A stretch of 64,000 nucleotides of DNA, taken from NCBI GenBank assembly GCA_037200985.1, contig JBBCGJ010000001.1, forward strand, positions 310,001-374,000, read 5' to 3'. The notes under the pieces are model-generated. The model was not told the DNA's origin and made no database searches. It saw only the letters and a program-made list of their open reading frames with translations. This document shows, piece by piece, positions 44,907 through 52,598 of the stretch; position 1 is the first letter of the stretch, and each line of letters begins with the position of its first letter. Source of the stretch: Rhizomicrobium sp. (GTDB lineage Bacteria; Pseudomonadota; Alphaproteobacteria; Micropepsales; Micropepsaceae). A program made the position numbers and the translations under genes.

Positions 44907-45734
44907 ATGGCAAAGCTCAAGGACAAGGTCGCGCTCATTTCCGGCTCGGGCCGCGGCATCGGACGGGCGCTGGCTCTCAAGCTCGCGTCCGAGGGCGCGC
45001 GGGTCGTCGTCAACGACCTGGATGAAGGGTCCGCCGCCGACGTCGTCGACGCGATCCGGAAAGCCGGGGGTCAGGCCGTTGCCTGCGTCGGCAGCGTCAC
45101 CGAACCCGGCTTCGCCGACCGCTTCGTCGCCACGGGCATCGAAGCGTTCGGCGGCTTGGATATCATCGTCAACAATGCCGGATACACCTGGGACGGCGTC
45201 ATCCAGAAAATGACCGACGAGCAGTTCCAGGCGATGCTCGACGTCCACCTCATAGCGCCTTTTCGTATCCTCCGCGCCGCGTCCGAGCCGATCCGCGCGC
45301 TGGCGAAAAAGGAGGCGGGGGAGGGGCGTGAGGTGTTCCGCAAGGTCGTGAACATATCGTCCATCGCCGGGACCAATGGCAGCGTCGGACAGGCGAACTA
45401 CGCCTCGGCCAAAGCGGCTCTCGTCGGCCTCACCAAGACGTTGGCAAAGGAGTGGGGACGCTACAAGGTGAATGTCAATTGCGTCGCTTACGGCTTCATC
45501 GAAACGCGGCTGACGCAAGCCCTGGATGCGCCGGAGTCCAGGATCTCGATCGACGGCCGGGAAATGCAGGTCGGCGTACCGGCCGCCACGCGGCAGAGAT
45601 TGCCGATGATGGTACCGCTCGGCCGGCCCGGCACGCCGGACGAAGCCGCCGGCGCCGTTTATCTCTTTTGCATCCCCGAAAGCAATTATGTGAACGGTGA
45701 AGTCCTTCTGGTCGGCGGCGGCATCGCCTACTAG
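44907..45734 (+). CDS. Short-chain dehydrogenase/reductase (FabG-like)
   Basis: A 275-residue NAD(P)-dependent oxidoreductase. GSGRGIG at residues 12-18 binds the cofactor, NNAGYTW is the structural NAG motif, and the Ser-Tyr-Lys triad lies in VVNISSIAG and ANYASAKAALVG. A longer than usual segment between the substrate helix and the C-terminal strand (ESRISIDGREMQVGVPAATR) distinguishes it from core FabG. It probably acts on the 3-hydroxyacyl-CoA made by the MaoC pair. A hairpin with a T-run follows the stop codon. Confidence 0.9.
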   Translation: MAKLKDKVALISGSGRGIGRALALKLASEGARVVVNDLDEGSAADVVDAIRKAGGQAVACVGSVTEPGFADRFVATGIEAFGGLDIIVNNAGYTWDGVIQKMTDEQFQAMLDVHLIAPFRILRAASEPIRALAKKEAGEGREVFRKVVNISSIAGTNGSVGQANYASAKAALVGLTKTLAKEWGRYKVNVNCVAYGFIETRLTQALDAPESRISIDGREMQVGVPAATRQRLPMMVPLGRPGTPDEAAGAVYLFCIPESNYVNGEVLLVGGGIAY

Positions 45735-45742
45735 GTGGCGCA

Positions 45743-45785
45743 GGCGCCGGCGGGCGATTTCAATCGCGACAACCCGCGCCTTTTT
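45743..45785 (+). terminator. Putative intrinsic terminator after the SDR gene
   Basis: Nine bases after the stop, GCGAT (45754-45758) and ATCGC (45763-45767) form an inner stem with loop TTCA, flanked by G-rich and C-rich arms (GGCGGG and CCCGC), and followed by TTTTT at 45781-45785. The outer arms pair imperfectly. Confidence 0.4.
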
Positions 45786-45895
45786 GGACCTTTTCACGAA
45801 CCGATAGGGCCGATCCGCGTCGGCGCTCCGGCGCTTCGCGCCGGCGTCGCGCCCGCGCGTTTGTCGCTCGGCAAGACGCCGCCTCACGACGGGAC

Positions 45896-45959
45896 TTGAC
45901 AGATAGCACCCTTCGCATAGCCTGATATTCGTCCAGTCAGTAAAATGACTGACTAGTAG
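45896..45959 (+). promoter_or_regulatory. Putative promoter/operator region of ECF sigma gene 2
   Basis: TTGACA (45896-45901) is a good -35 box with no convincing -10 partner. Downstream CAGTCA (45934-45939) and TGACTG (45946-45951) form a perfect inverted repeat with a six-base loop, joined directly to GACTAGTAGT (45951-45960). The GACTAGT element recurs before the first ECF gene at 26864 and 26884, which suggests a shared regulator. Confidence 0.4.
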
Positions 45960-46024
45960 TAGATTTCTATGGTGCCGCAATAAACTTGCGCATAGTGAGG
46001 ATGCAGATTCCCAAGGAGGGGTGC

Positions 46025-46735
46025 GTGACGTTTGAGACGCAAGATATTGGAAAGATTCGGAATTCTTCCGAGCAGGCGGAGGATCCTTTGCCCCCGGATT
46101 GGTCGAATCCGGCTTTATCGTCAGCGACGGCGGCTATCGAGGCCCTTTACCGTGAGCAGGAGCCAGCGCTGCGGCGGTTCGTTCGACGCATCCTGCGCAG
46201 CAACACGGACTGTGACGACATCGTGCAGGACGCTTTTGTGCGCACATGGCGTGCACTGGCCGCGGACAGGGCGCGGTCTCCGAACGCCGTCCTGTTTAGG
46301 ACCGCTCGAAATCTGGCCTTGAATCATATTCGAAACCGTCGTCTCCGCAGTTCGGACGTTGTGCGCAACGCGCTGAACGTCGTTTTCACGCATGCCACGC
46401 CGTCCGCCGAGGACCACATGATCCAGTCCGAGCGGGCGGAGGGCTGCCGGCAGCTCATGGATCAATTGCCGGCGCGATGCCGGGAAGCATTCGTGCTGCG
46501 TGTCGTGGACGGGCTTTCCTATGATGGCGTGTCCATGGAGATGGGCGTATCCCGCAGCACGGCGGAAAAGCATGTCTTCAAAGGAAAGCGACTTTGCCAG
46601 ACCAAGCTGATCGCGGCTCATGGCGACGGCAATTCCAAGCTCGGCGCGATTCTTTTCGGTGCCCCCCAAACGACAATGGAGCGGCTGGGCCAGGACGCCA
46701 AGATGAAATCGCTGATCGCCGCCGAATCGGAGTAG
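46025..46735 (+). CDS. ECF RNA polymerase sigma factor, FecI-like (copy 2)
   Basis: A 236-residue group 4 sigma factor. Region 2 includes LRRFVRRILRSNTDCDDIVQ and DAFVRTWRALA, and region 4 includes LPARCREAFVLRVVDGLSYD and GVSRSTAEKHV. It resembles the sigma factor at 26100-26789 in both regions and in having a C-terminal tail of about 40 residues. I chose GTG 46025 because AGGAGG (46014-46019) stands five bases before it; ATG 46001 is the alternative and has no comparable site. No FecR-like anti-sigma gene follows. Confidence 0.87.
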   Translation: MTFETQDIGKIRNSSEQAEDPLPPDWSNPALSSATAAIEALYREQEPALRRFVRRILRSNTDCDDIVQDAFVRTWRALAADRARSPNAVLFRTARNLALNHIRNRRLRSSDVVRNALNVVFTHATPSAEDHMIQSERAEGCRQLMDQLPARCREAFVLRVVDGLSYDGVSMEMGVSRSTAEKHVFKGKRLCQTKLIAAHGDGNSKLGAILFGAPQTTMERLGQDAKMKSLIAAESE

Positions 46736-46881
46736 TGAGGGCGTGCGCGCAACGCCGGCCGCCTGAGTCTCTCCCGTCGACGACCGATCGCGACGATCCG
46801 CGCCCCTCGCACGTGGCGCGCCGGCTTGACTGCGATCGTCACCGAACCTCTTTTGCTTGTCGCCAATCGATCACGACCAGC

Positions 46882-48594
46882 TCACGGCGCCAGCGCGCCT
46901 TTGGTGAGGTCGATGACGTCGTCGCCCCGTCCCGCAAGGATCGCCTTGGCCGAATAAAGCGCGGTGCCGAGCACCTGGCCGGCTTCGATCTTCGGCGGCA
47001 GGACGAGTTCGCTGCGCGCGACGACCACGTCGAGCAGGGCCGGTCCCGGCGCGGCCAGCCATGCCTCTACCGCGCCCGCGACATCGTCCGCCTTTTCCAC
47101 GCGCCGCCCCCACATCCCGATCGCCTCGGCAACGCGCGAGAAGTCGGGATTGTGCAGATCGGTATAGGCGTCGAGCAGGCCTTCGACCTTCTGCTCGAGC
47201 TCCACGAAGCCGAGCGCGCCGTTGTTGAAGACGCAGACCTTGATCGGCAGCTTCTCCTGCACGGTCGTCAGCAGATCGCCCAGCAGCATCGCAAGGCCGC
47301 CGTCGCCGGAGAGCGAGATCACCTGCCGGCCGGGATAGGCCGCCTGCGCCCCCAGCGCCTGCGGCATCGCATTCGCCATGGTGCCGTGGCTGAGGCTGAC
47401 GACGGTGCGGTTGGCGCCGGTGGACGGCACATGGCGCAGGCACCAGACCATCGGCGAACCGCCGTCGGCCGTATAGACGGCGTCCGGCGCGGCATGGGCC
47501 GCGATCGTCTCCGTCAGATATTGCGGGTGGATCGCGCCCAACCCCGCGACGGCCCGCCGGTCGAGCTTCGCCTCGGCTTTGCGCGCCTCGGCCAGCGCGG
47601 CATCGAGAAAGCCGCGATCGTCGCGCGCGTCGATCCGCGGCAGCAGCGCTTCCAGGGTCGGCGCGATGTCGCCCACCGCGGCGACGTCGACGGGATGGCG
47701 GCGGCCGAGATGCGCGCCCTCGATGTCGATCTGGACGATCTTGGCGTGCCGCGGATAAAATTGCCGCCAGGCGAAATCACAGCCGAGCAGCAGCAGCGTG
47801 TCGCATTCCATCAGCGCGTGGTAGCCGCCCCGCGTGCCGAACACACCGGTCATGCCGACGTCGTAGGAATTGTCGTGCTCGAGAAAGTCCTTGGCGCGCG
47901 AGGTGCGGGCGACCGGCGCCTGCAGCCGCGCGGCGAGCGCGACCACCTGATCATGGGCATGGGCGCAGCCGGAGCCGCCATAGATCGCGACCCGCTTTCC
48001 GGCATTGAGCACCGCGGCGATGGCGTCGAGTTCCGCATCGCTCGGCCGGACGACCGGGCTGGCGCGATGCACGGCGAAATCCGGCTCGTCGGGGGCCGCG
48101 GCGTGGGACACGTCGACCGGCACGATCAGCACCGCGACGCCTTTGCGCGACAGCGCGGCCTGGGCCGCCATCGCGGTCATGCGGCGCGCCTGGGCCGGCG
48201 TGCGGATCTCCTCGCAGAAGACGGTGCCGGCGCTGTAGACCGCGTTGAAGTCGACCTCCTGCGGGAAGTCGAAGCCGAGCTCGTCGCGCGTGATCTGGCT
48301 CGCGATCAAGACGACCGGCGCGCGGTTGCGCCCGCTCTCCCACAGGCCGTTGATAAAGTGAAGGCTGCCGGGCCCGCACGAACCGGCGCAGAGCGCGAGC
48401 TCGCCGGTCAGCAGGGCATCCGCGCCGGCCGCCATCGCGCCCGCCTCTTCGTGGCGGACATGAACCCAGCGCAGATCGGAGCGGCGCACCGCGTCGGTGA
48501 AATAATTGAGGGTGTCGCCGGGCACGCCATAGCAGCGCCTGGCGCCCGCCTTGGTCAGAACCTCGACGATCACATCGGCGACTCTGCGTGTCAT
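46882..48594 (-). CDS. poxB: Thiamine-pyrophosphate enzyme, PoxB-like pyruvate dehydrogenase (quinone)
   Basis: A 570-residue ThDP enzyme. The N-terminal pyrimidine domain reads KAGARRCYGVPGDTLNYFTD and has the catalytic Glu in HVRHEEAGAMAAGA. The central domain follows, and the pyrophosphate motif GDGGLAMLLGDLLTTVQEKL with NNGALGF binds thiamine diphosphate and Mg. Length and motifs fit PoxB, which converts pyruvate to acetate and CO2 with electrons to quinone; the C-terminal membrane-binding helix is not obvious. ATG 48594 has GGAGG five bases upstream, so it is preferred over ATG 48606. An oxalyl-CoA- or acetolactate-type activity is less likely. Confidence 0.85.
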   Translation of the reverse strand: MTRRVADVIVEVLTKAGARRCYGVPGDTLNYFTDAVRRSDLRWVHVRHEEAGAMAAGADALLTGELALCAGSCGPGSLHFINGLWESGRNRAPVVLIASQITRDELGFDFPQEVDFNAVYSAGTVFCEEIRTPAQARRMTAMAAQAALSRKGVAVLIVPVDVSHAAAPDEPDFAVHRASPVVRPSDAELDAIAAVLNAGKRVAIYGGSGCAHAHDQVVALAARLQAPVARTSRAKDFLEHDNSYDVGMTGVFGTRGGYHALMECDTLLLLGCDFAWRQFYPRHAKIVQIDIEGAHLGRRHPVDVAAVGDIAPTLEALLPRIDARDDRGFLDAALAEARKAEAKLDRRAVAGLGAIHPQYLTETIAAHAAPDAVYTADGGSPMVWCLRHVPSTGANRTVVSLSHGTMANAMPQALGAQAAYPGRQVISLSGDGGLAMLLGDLLTTVQEKLPIKVCVFNNGALGFVELEQKVEGLLDAYTDLHNPDFSRVAEAIGMWGRRVEKADDVAGAVEAWLAAPGPALLDVVVARSELVLPPKIEAGQVLGTALYSAKAILAGRGDDVIDLTKGALAP

Positions 48595-48806
48595 GCCGGC
48601 CTCCATCCGTCTCTTGCGTTGGACTTGAAATCGTCGGTAGGCGCGGCAGCGGCCGGCATGGTTGCATTTCCTATCGCCATGGCGCCTCGACCCGGCCGGC
48701 GGCCATCCATGCTGCAGATAAGCTCCGGAACGGTGGTGAGTTCCCCGGCGCTTGTCTATCGGTTCGTCTTCCGGCCGCTATGGCCCACCTTCGCGACGCC
48801 CATCCG

Positions 48807-48860
48807 CTAGAGCATCGTAAGATTGTCTTCGATATGCCAGTTGTCGGTGATGCGGCCGCC
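48807..48860 (-). pseudogene. C-terminal remnant of a SnoaL-like gene
   Basis: On the minus strand the codons GGRITDNWHIEDNLTML end in a TAG at 48809-48807. The D-G/G-RI-x-D-x-W-x-x-E-D-N-L pattern is typical of the last strand and helix of SnoaL-like cyclases, where it is usually followed by QQLG. No upstream part of such a gene is present; instead the sequence joins a tRNA half at 48860/48861. It is a short fragment, so identification is tentative. Confidence 0.5.
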
Positions 48861-48900
48861 TTTAGGAAACCGTTGCTCTATCCTGTTGAGCTACGGGGTC
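48861..48900 (-). pseudogene. Truncated tRNA-Arg(CCT), 5' half only
   Basis: Read on the minus strand from 48900, the sequence gives acceptor arm GACCCCG, TA, D-stem GCTC with loop AACAGGATA and GAGC, A26, anticodon stem ACGGT and loop TTCCTAA with anticodon CCT, then A39. All conserved tRNA positions up to there fit. The next bases (GGCGGCC) cannot pair with the anticodon stem, and no T-arm or acceptor 3' strand follows. The gene is therefore cut at the anticodon arm. It lies in a 515-base gap between the PoxB and antiporter genes that holds no complete gene. Confidence 0.75.
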
Positions 48901-49109
48901 GTGTGGAAAATTCCGGCAATCGCTGTCAGTCCTTCCGACTTTTGCCCCATGTTTGTTCCGGTGGGCAAGCCTTTTCGCTCAGGTCGTTTTCATCGAATGT
49001 GACAACCGCCCATCTGCACCGGCGGCCGGGCTTTGCGCTATGCATTGCGGCGGCGGGCGCGCTCGTGTAGCGCCGGGCCGTCGCCTCGGCAGATTTTGGG
49101 AGCCCTTTT

Positions 49110-50750
49110 TTGGAAGCCATAACGATCATCCTGCTGCTTCTGGCCGCCGTCGTCGCGAGCAGCGCCATCGCGCGTGCGTCGCCGATCCGCGTGCCGCTCC
49201 CGTTCGTCCAGATCGCGCTCGGCGCCTTGATCGCCTCCACCTTCGACTTCCGGATCGCGCTCGATCCGGAGATATTCCTGCTGCTGTTCATCGCGCCGCT
49301 GCTCTTCCTCGACGGCTGGCGCATCCCGAAGGAAGGGCTGTTCCGCGACAAGTGGACGATCATCGCGCTCGCCCTCGGCCTTGTCGTATTCACCGTCGTC
49401 GGCGCCGGCTTCTTCATCCATTGGATGATCCCGGTGATGCCGCTGCCGGTCGCGTTCGCGCTCGCCGCGGTCCTGTCGCCGACCGACGCGGTCGCCGTGT
49501 CCGCCATCGCAGCGCGGACGCCCATCCCCAAGCGGCTGATGCACATCCTCGAAGGCGAGTCGCTGCTGAACGACGCATCCGGCCTGGTGTGCCTGCGCTT
49601 CGCGGTCGCCGCCGCGGTGACGGGGAGCTTCTCCGTCGGCGAGGCGTCCGGCATCTTCCTCTGGCTGGCCGCTGGCGGGATCGCCGTCGGCGTCTTCGTC
49701 AGTGTACTGACGAATTTGGTGAAGGACTGGATCTCCCGGCATTTCGGCGAGGAGACGGGGACGCAGATCCTGGTCAGCCTGCTCATCCCGTTCGCGGCCT
49801 ATATCCTGGCCGAGGATCTGAAGGCATCCGGCATCCTGGCGGCGGTCGCCGCCGGGATCGTGATGAGCTACGAGGAGCGGACCGGCCGTGCGCTGGCGAT
49901 CACGCGCATCCGCCGCACCGCGGTGTGGGACGCCGTGCAATTCGCCGGCAATGGCGCGATCTTCGTGCTGCTCGGGCAGCAGCTTCCCGGCATCGTCGCC
50001 GGCGCGCGGCAGGTGATCCACGAAACGGCGCAGCAGGGCCGGATGTGGCTGCTGATCTATATCCTGGCGATCAGTTGCGTGCTCATTGCCCTGCGGGCCT
50101 TATGGGCGTGGGCGACGCTCGGCCTGATCCTGTTTCGCGCAGGTTCCAGCCGGCGGACCATAGAGACGCCCGGCTGGCGCGTGATCGCGGCCATGTCGTT
50201 GGCCGGGGTGCGCGGCGCCCTGACGCTGTCCGGCGTGATGACGCTGCCCCTGACGCTGCTGGAGGGCCAGCCCTTCCCGGCGCGCGATCTCGCCATCATC
50301 CTGGCGGCCGGCGCGATCCTGGTGTCGCTGATCGCGGCGAATCTCGGACTGCCCTATGTGATGAAGGGCATGACGCTGCCGCCGGACACGCGGTACCAGA
50401 AGGAAGAGGACGAGGCGCGCCTTGCGGCGGCGCAGGCGGCGATCAAGGCGATCGAACGCGATCTGCGCCAGACGGGGAAGGAAAGGGAGGACGCCGATCT
50501 CTATATGCAAACCGGCGCGCAGCTCATGGAGAGCTACCGGCAGCGGATCGAGACCCGGCTGAAGGCGAGCCAGGACGCCGATCTCGCCCAGAAGGTCGAT
50601 GCGATCGAGCGCAAGCTTCGCATCGTCGCCCTCGACGCCGAGCGCAAGGAGCTCTATCGCATCGGCCGATCGGGCAAGCTGGCGGAGGAGCTGACCCGCA
50701 AACTGGTCCGCGAGGTCGACCTGCAGGAATCGCGGTTCAGCGTGCGCTAG
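49110..50750 (+). CDS. Cation:proton antiporter, NhaP/CPA1 type
   Basis: A 546-residue Na+(K+)/H+ antiporter of the inner membrane with about twelve hydrophobic segments in the first 420 residues. FALAAVLSPTDAVAVSAIAA and GESLLNDASGLVCLRFAVAA are the CPA1 ion-binding motifs with the conserved Asp residues. A charged cytoplasmic tail of about 110 residues follows (EARLAAAQAAIKAIERDLRQ and similar helices). The start is a TTG with GGGAG about eight bases upstream. It handles sodium or pH homeostasis; ion choice is not decided by sequence. Confidence 0.88.
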   Translation: MEAITIILLLLAAVVASSAIARASPIRVPLPFVQIALGALIASTFDFRIALDPEIFLLLFIAPLLFLDGWRIPKEGLFRDKWTIIALALGLVVFTVVGAGFFIHWMIPVMPLPVAFALAAVLSPTDAVAVSAIAARTPIPKRLMHILEGESLLNDASGLVCLRFAVAAAVTGSFSVGEASGIFLWLAAGGIAVGVFVSVLTNLVKDWISRHFGEETGTQILVSLLIPFAAYILAEDLKASGILAAVAAGIVMSYEERTGRALAITRIRRTAVWDAVQFAGNGAIFVLLGQQLPGIVAGARQVIHETAQQGRMWLLIYILAISCVLIALRALWAWATLGLILFRAGSSRRTIETPGWRVIAAMSLAGVRGALTLSGVMTLPLTLLEGQPFPARDLAIILAAGAILVSLIAANLGLPYVMKGMTLPPDTRYQKEEDEARLAAAQAAIKAIERDLRQTGKEREDADLYMQTGAQLMESYRQRIETRLKASQDADLAQKVDAIERKLRIVALDAERKELYRIGRSGKLAEELTRKLVREVDLQESRFSVR

Positions 50751-50754
50751 GATT

Positions 50755-50895
50755 GTTTCGGTCTGGATTGAATCGCCGCATATCCCCTCGTCATCGCCCC
50801 TTTCATGCGGGCGATCCAATTCGGTCCGGAGAAAAACAGGTTGCCCGGACAAGCCGGCAATGACGACTCCTATATGGAAAAGTCCAAACCGAAAC
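50755..50895. repeat. Long imperfect inverted repeat with nested palindrome
   Basis: GTTTCGGTCTGGATT (50755-50769) and AGTCCAAACCGAAAC (50881-50895) are inverted repeats matching at 13 of 15 positions. Between them lie CATAT and TCGTCAT with inverted counterparts near 50865-50875, ATCGCCC/GGGCGAT, and TTGCCCGG...CCGGCAA in a GCCGGCAATGACG context. The last part resembles the intergenic palindromic repeats common in Alphaproteobacteria. It sits between the antiporter gene and the convergent binding-protein gene, and may also act as a terminator. Confidence 0.45.
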
Positions 50896-50913
50896 GACTG
50901 GACGCGATGACGG

Positions 50914-52533
50914 TCAGTTGCCGCGCTCGGGCGTCGCGGTGGGGTCGATCCACAGCCAGCGCGAGCGGTTGAAGTCGCGGATATTGGGGACCCAGCCCTT
51001 CACATAGGGCTCGACGATGTCCTGCGTGACCAGGAAGCGTCCCGGGATCACCGCCACGTCGTCGAGCGCGGTCTGTTCGGCCTCGCGCAGGAGCTCGCCG
51101 CGGGTCTTGAGGTCGAGGGTCAGATAGGACTTCGCGAGCAGCGCGTCGAATTTCGGGCTGTTGTATTTGCCGTAATTGTTGCCGCTCTCCGACTGCAGCA
51201 GGTCGAGGAAGGTGCCGGCGTCGTCGAAGTCGCCGATCCAGGCGCTGGTCGCGACGTTGAACTGGCCTTCCTGCAATTTCTTGTAGAAGAACTGGCCGTC
51301 CGAGGTGACGATCTCGATGTCGACATAGACCGCGCGCAGCATGGATTGCAGCACCGCGGCGGTGCGCTTGGAGTCGGGCGTGGTCGAGGTGTCGAAGGTG
51401 GTGTGGAAGAGGTTGTTCGGGCCATAGCCCATCTGCGCCATCAAGGCGCGGGCCTTGGCGAGGCGCTGCTCCCGGTTCAGGGACTGGAAATCCAGATGCG
51501 CGCCGCCCGGATAGTTCGCCACGCCCGGCGGCACGAAGTGATAGGCCGGGACGTCGCCCAGCCGCAGGATCTTGTCGCACAGGACCTCGCGGTCGAGGGC
51601 GAGCGCCAGCACCTCGCGCATGCGGCGGTCCTGGAACGGCTTGCGCTGGAAATTGACGACCAGGTATCCCACCGACAGCGTCGGATGAAGCTGCAGCGCG
51701 TGCGGAATGTTGTGGCGCATCCAGGCGATCTCGGCCGCGGGAATGAGATACTGCGTGTCCAGCTCGCCGGCGCGGATCGACTTGAGCGCCGCCAGCGTGT
51801 CCGTGGTCGGCTTGTAGATGACGGTCTTCAGCCGGACGTTCGCCGCATCGTAGAAGCGCGGGTTCTTGACCAGCGTCAGATGGTCGTTCGGCACCCATTC
51901 CTTCGGAACGAACGGGCCGTTGGCGACGTAGTTCTCCGGCCTGGCCCAGGCATCGCCCTTCGCCATCACGACGTGGCGCGGCACGGGAAACACCGCCTGG
52001 TGCAGCAGGTATTCGAGCATGTAGGGCGCGGGATGTTCGAGTTCGACGACGAGGGTCTTGTCGTCCCTGGCGGTCACGCCGAGGGCCTCGGTCGGCAGCT
52101 TGCCCTCGCTGATCGGCTTGGCGTTCTTGATCAGCCAGAGATAGTAGGCATAGGGCGCGCCGCGCGCCGGCTCGAGGATGCGGCGCCAGGCGAACACGAA
52201 ATCCTCCGCCGTCACTGGCACGCCGTCGGACCAGACATGGTCGCGGATATGGAAGGTCCAGGTCTTGCCGTCGGGGGAGGTTTCCCAGCGCGTCGCGGCG
52301 CCGGGGATCGGCGTGCCGTCGGCGGCGTCGGTCGTCAGCCCGACCAGGATATCGCCGACCACGAAGGCTTCCCAATTGCCGTCGATATAGTGCGGGTCGA
52401 GGCTCTTGATCTCGATGCCGTTGCCGCGCACGAGATAGTCCGGGGAATGGATCGTCCGGCTCGCCGTGCCGAATTTGGTGCAGGCGCCGAGCAGGATCAG
52501 GAGGGCGATGGCGGCGAACCGCGCTGCGGGCAT
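50914..52533 (-). CDS. oppA: Oligopeptide ABC transporter substrate-binding lipoprotein (OppA-like, copy 1)
   Basis: A 539-residue periplasmic binding protein of the SBP_bac_5 family. The N-terminus FAAIALLILLGAC is a lipoprotein signal with the lipid-bearing Cys18. GNGIEIKSLDPHYIDG, then PDGKTWTFHIRDHVWSDGVP, then VTAEDFVFAWRRILEP are the OppA hallmarks. ATG 52533 places the lipobox correctly. A paralogue without lipobox lies 65 bases upstream on the same strand. Together with the opp permease and ATPase genes it makes a peptide importer with two receptors. Confidence 0.9.
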   Translation of the reverse strand: MPAARFAAIALLILLGACTKFGTASRTIHSPDYLVRGNGIEIKSLDPHYIDGNWEAFVVGDILVGLTTDAADGTPIPGAATRWETSPDGKTWTFHIRDHVWSDGVPVTAEDFVFAWRRILEPARGAPYAYYLWLIKNAKPISEGKLPTEALGVTARDDKTLVVELEHPAPYMLEYLLHQAVFPVPRHVVMAKGDAWARPENYVANGPFVPKEWVPNDHLTLVKNPRFYDAANVRLKTVIYKPTTDTLAALKSIRAGELDTQYLIPAAEIAWMRHNIPHALQLHPTLSVGYLVVNFQRKPFQDRRMREVLALALDREVLCDKILRLGDVPAYHFVPPGVANYPGGAHLDFQSLNREQRLAKARALMAQMGYGPNNLFHTTFDTSTTPDSKRTAAVLQSMLRAVYVDIEIVTSDGQFFYKKLQEGQFNVATSAWIGDFDDAGTFLDLLQSESGNNYGKYNSPKFDALLAKSYLTLDLKTRGELLREAEQTALDDVAVIPGRFLVTQDIVEPYVKGWVPNIRDFNRSRWLWIDPTATPERGN

Positions 52534-52598
52534 GTACAAAGGTCTCTTGCTCGATTCACAACGTGTATAGCGGATTTTCCGGCGCCCGCTGCTGCGGC

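Noticed and set aside
48597..49109. Open frames on the plus strand across the gap between the PoxB and antiporter genes
   Set aside because: They have no start signals or domains and overlap the tRNA half on the other strand.
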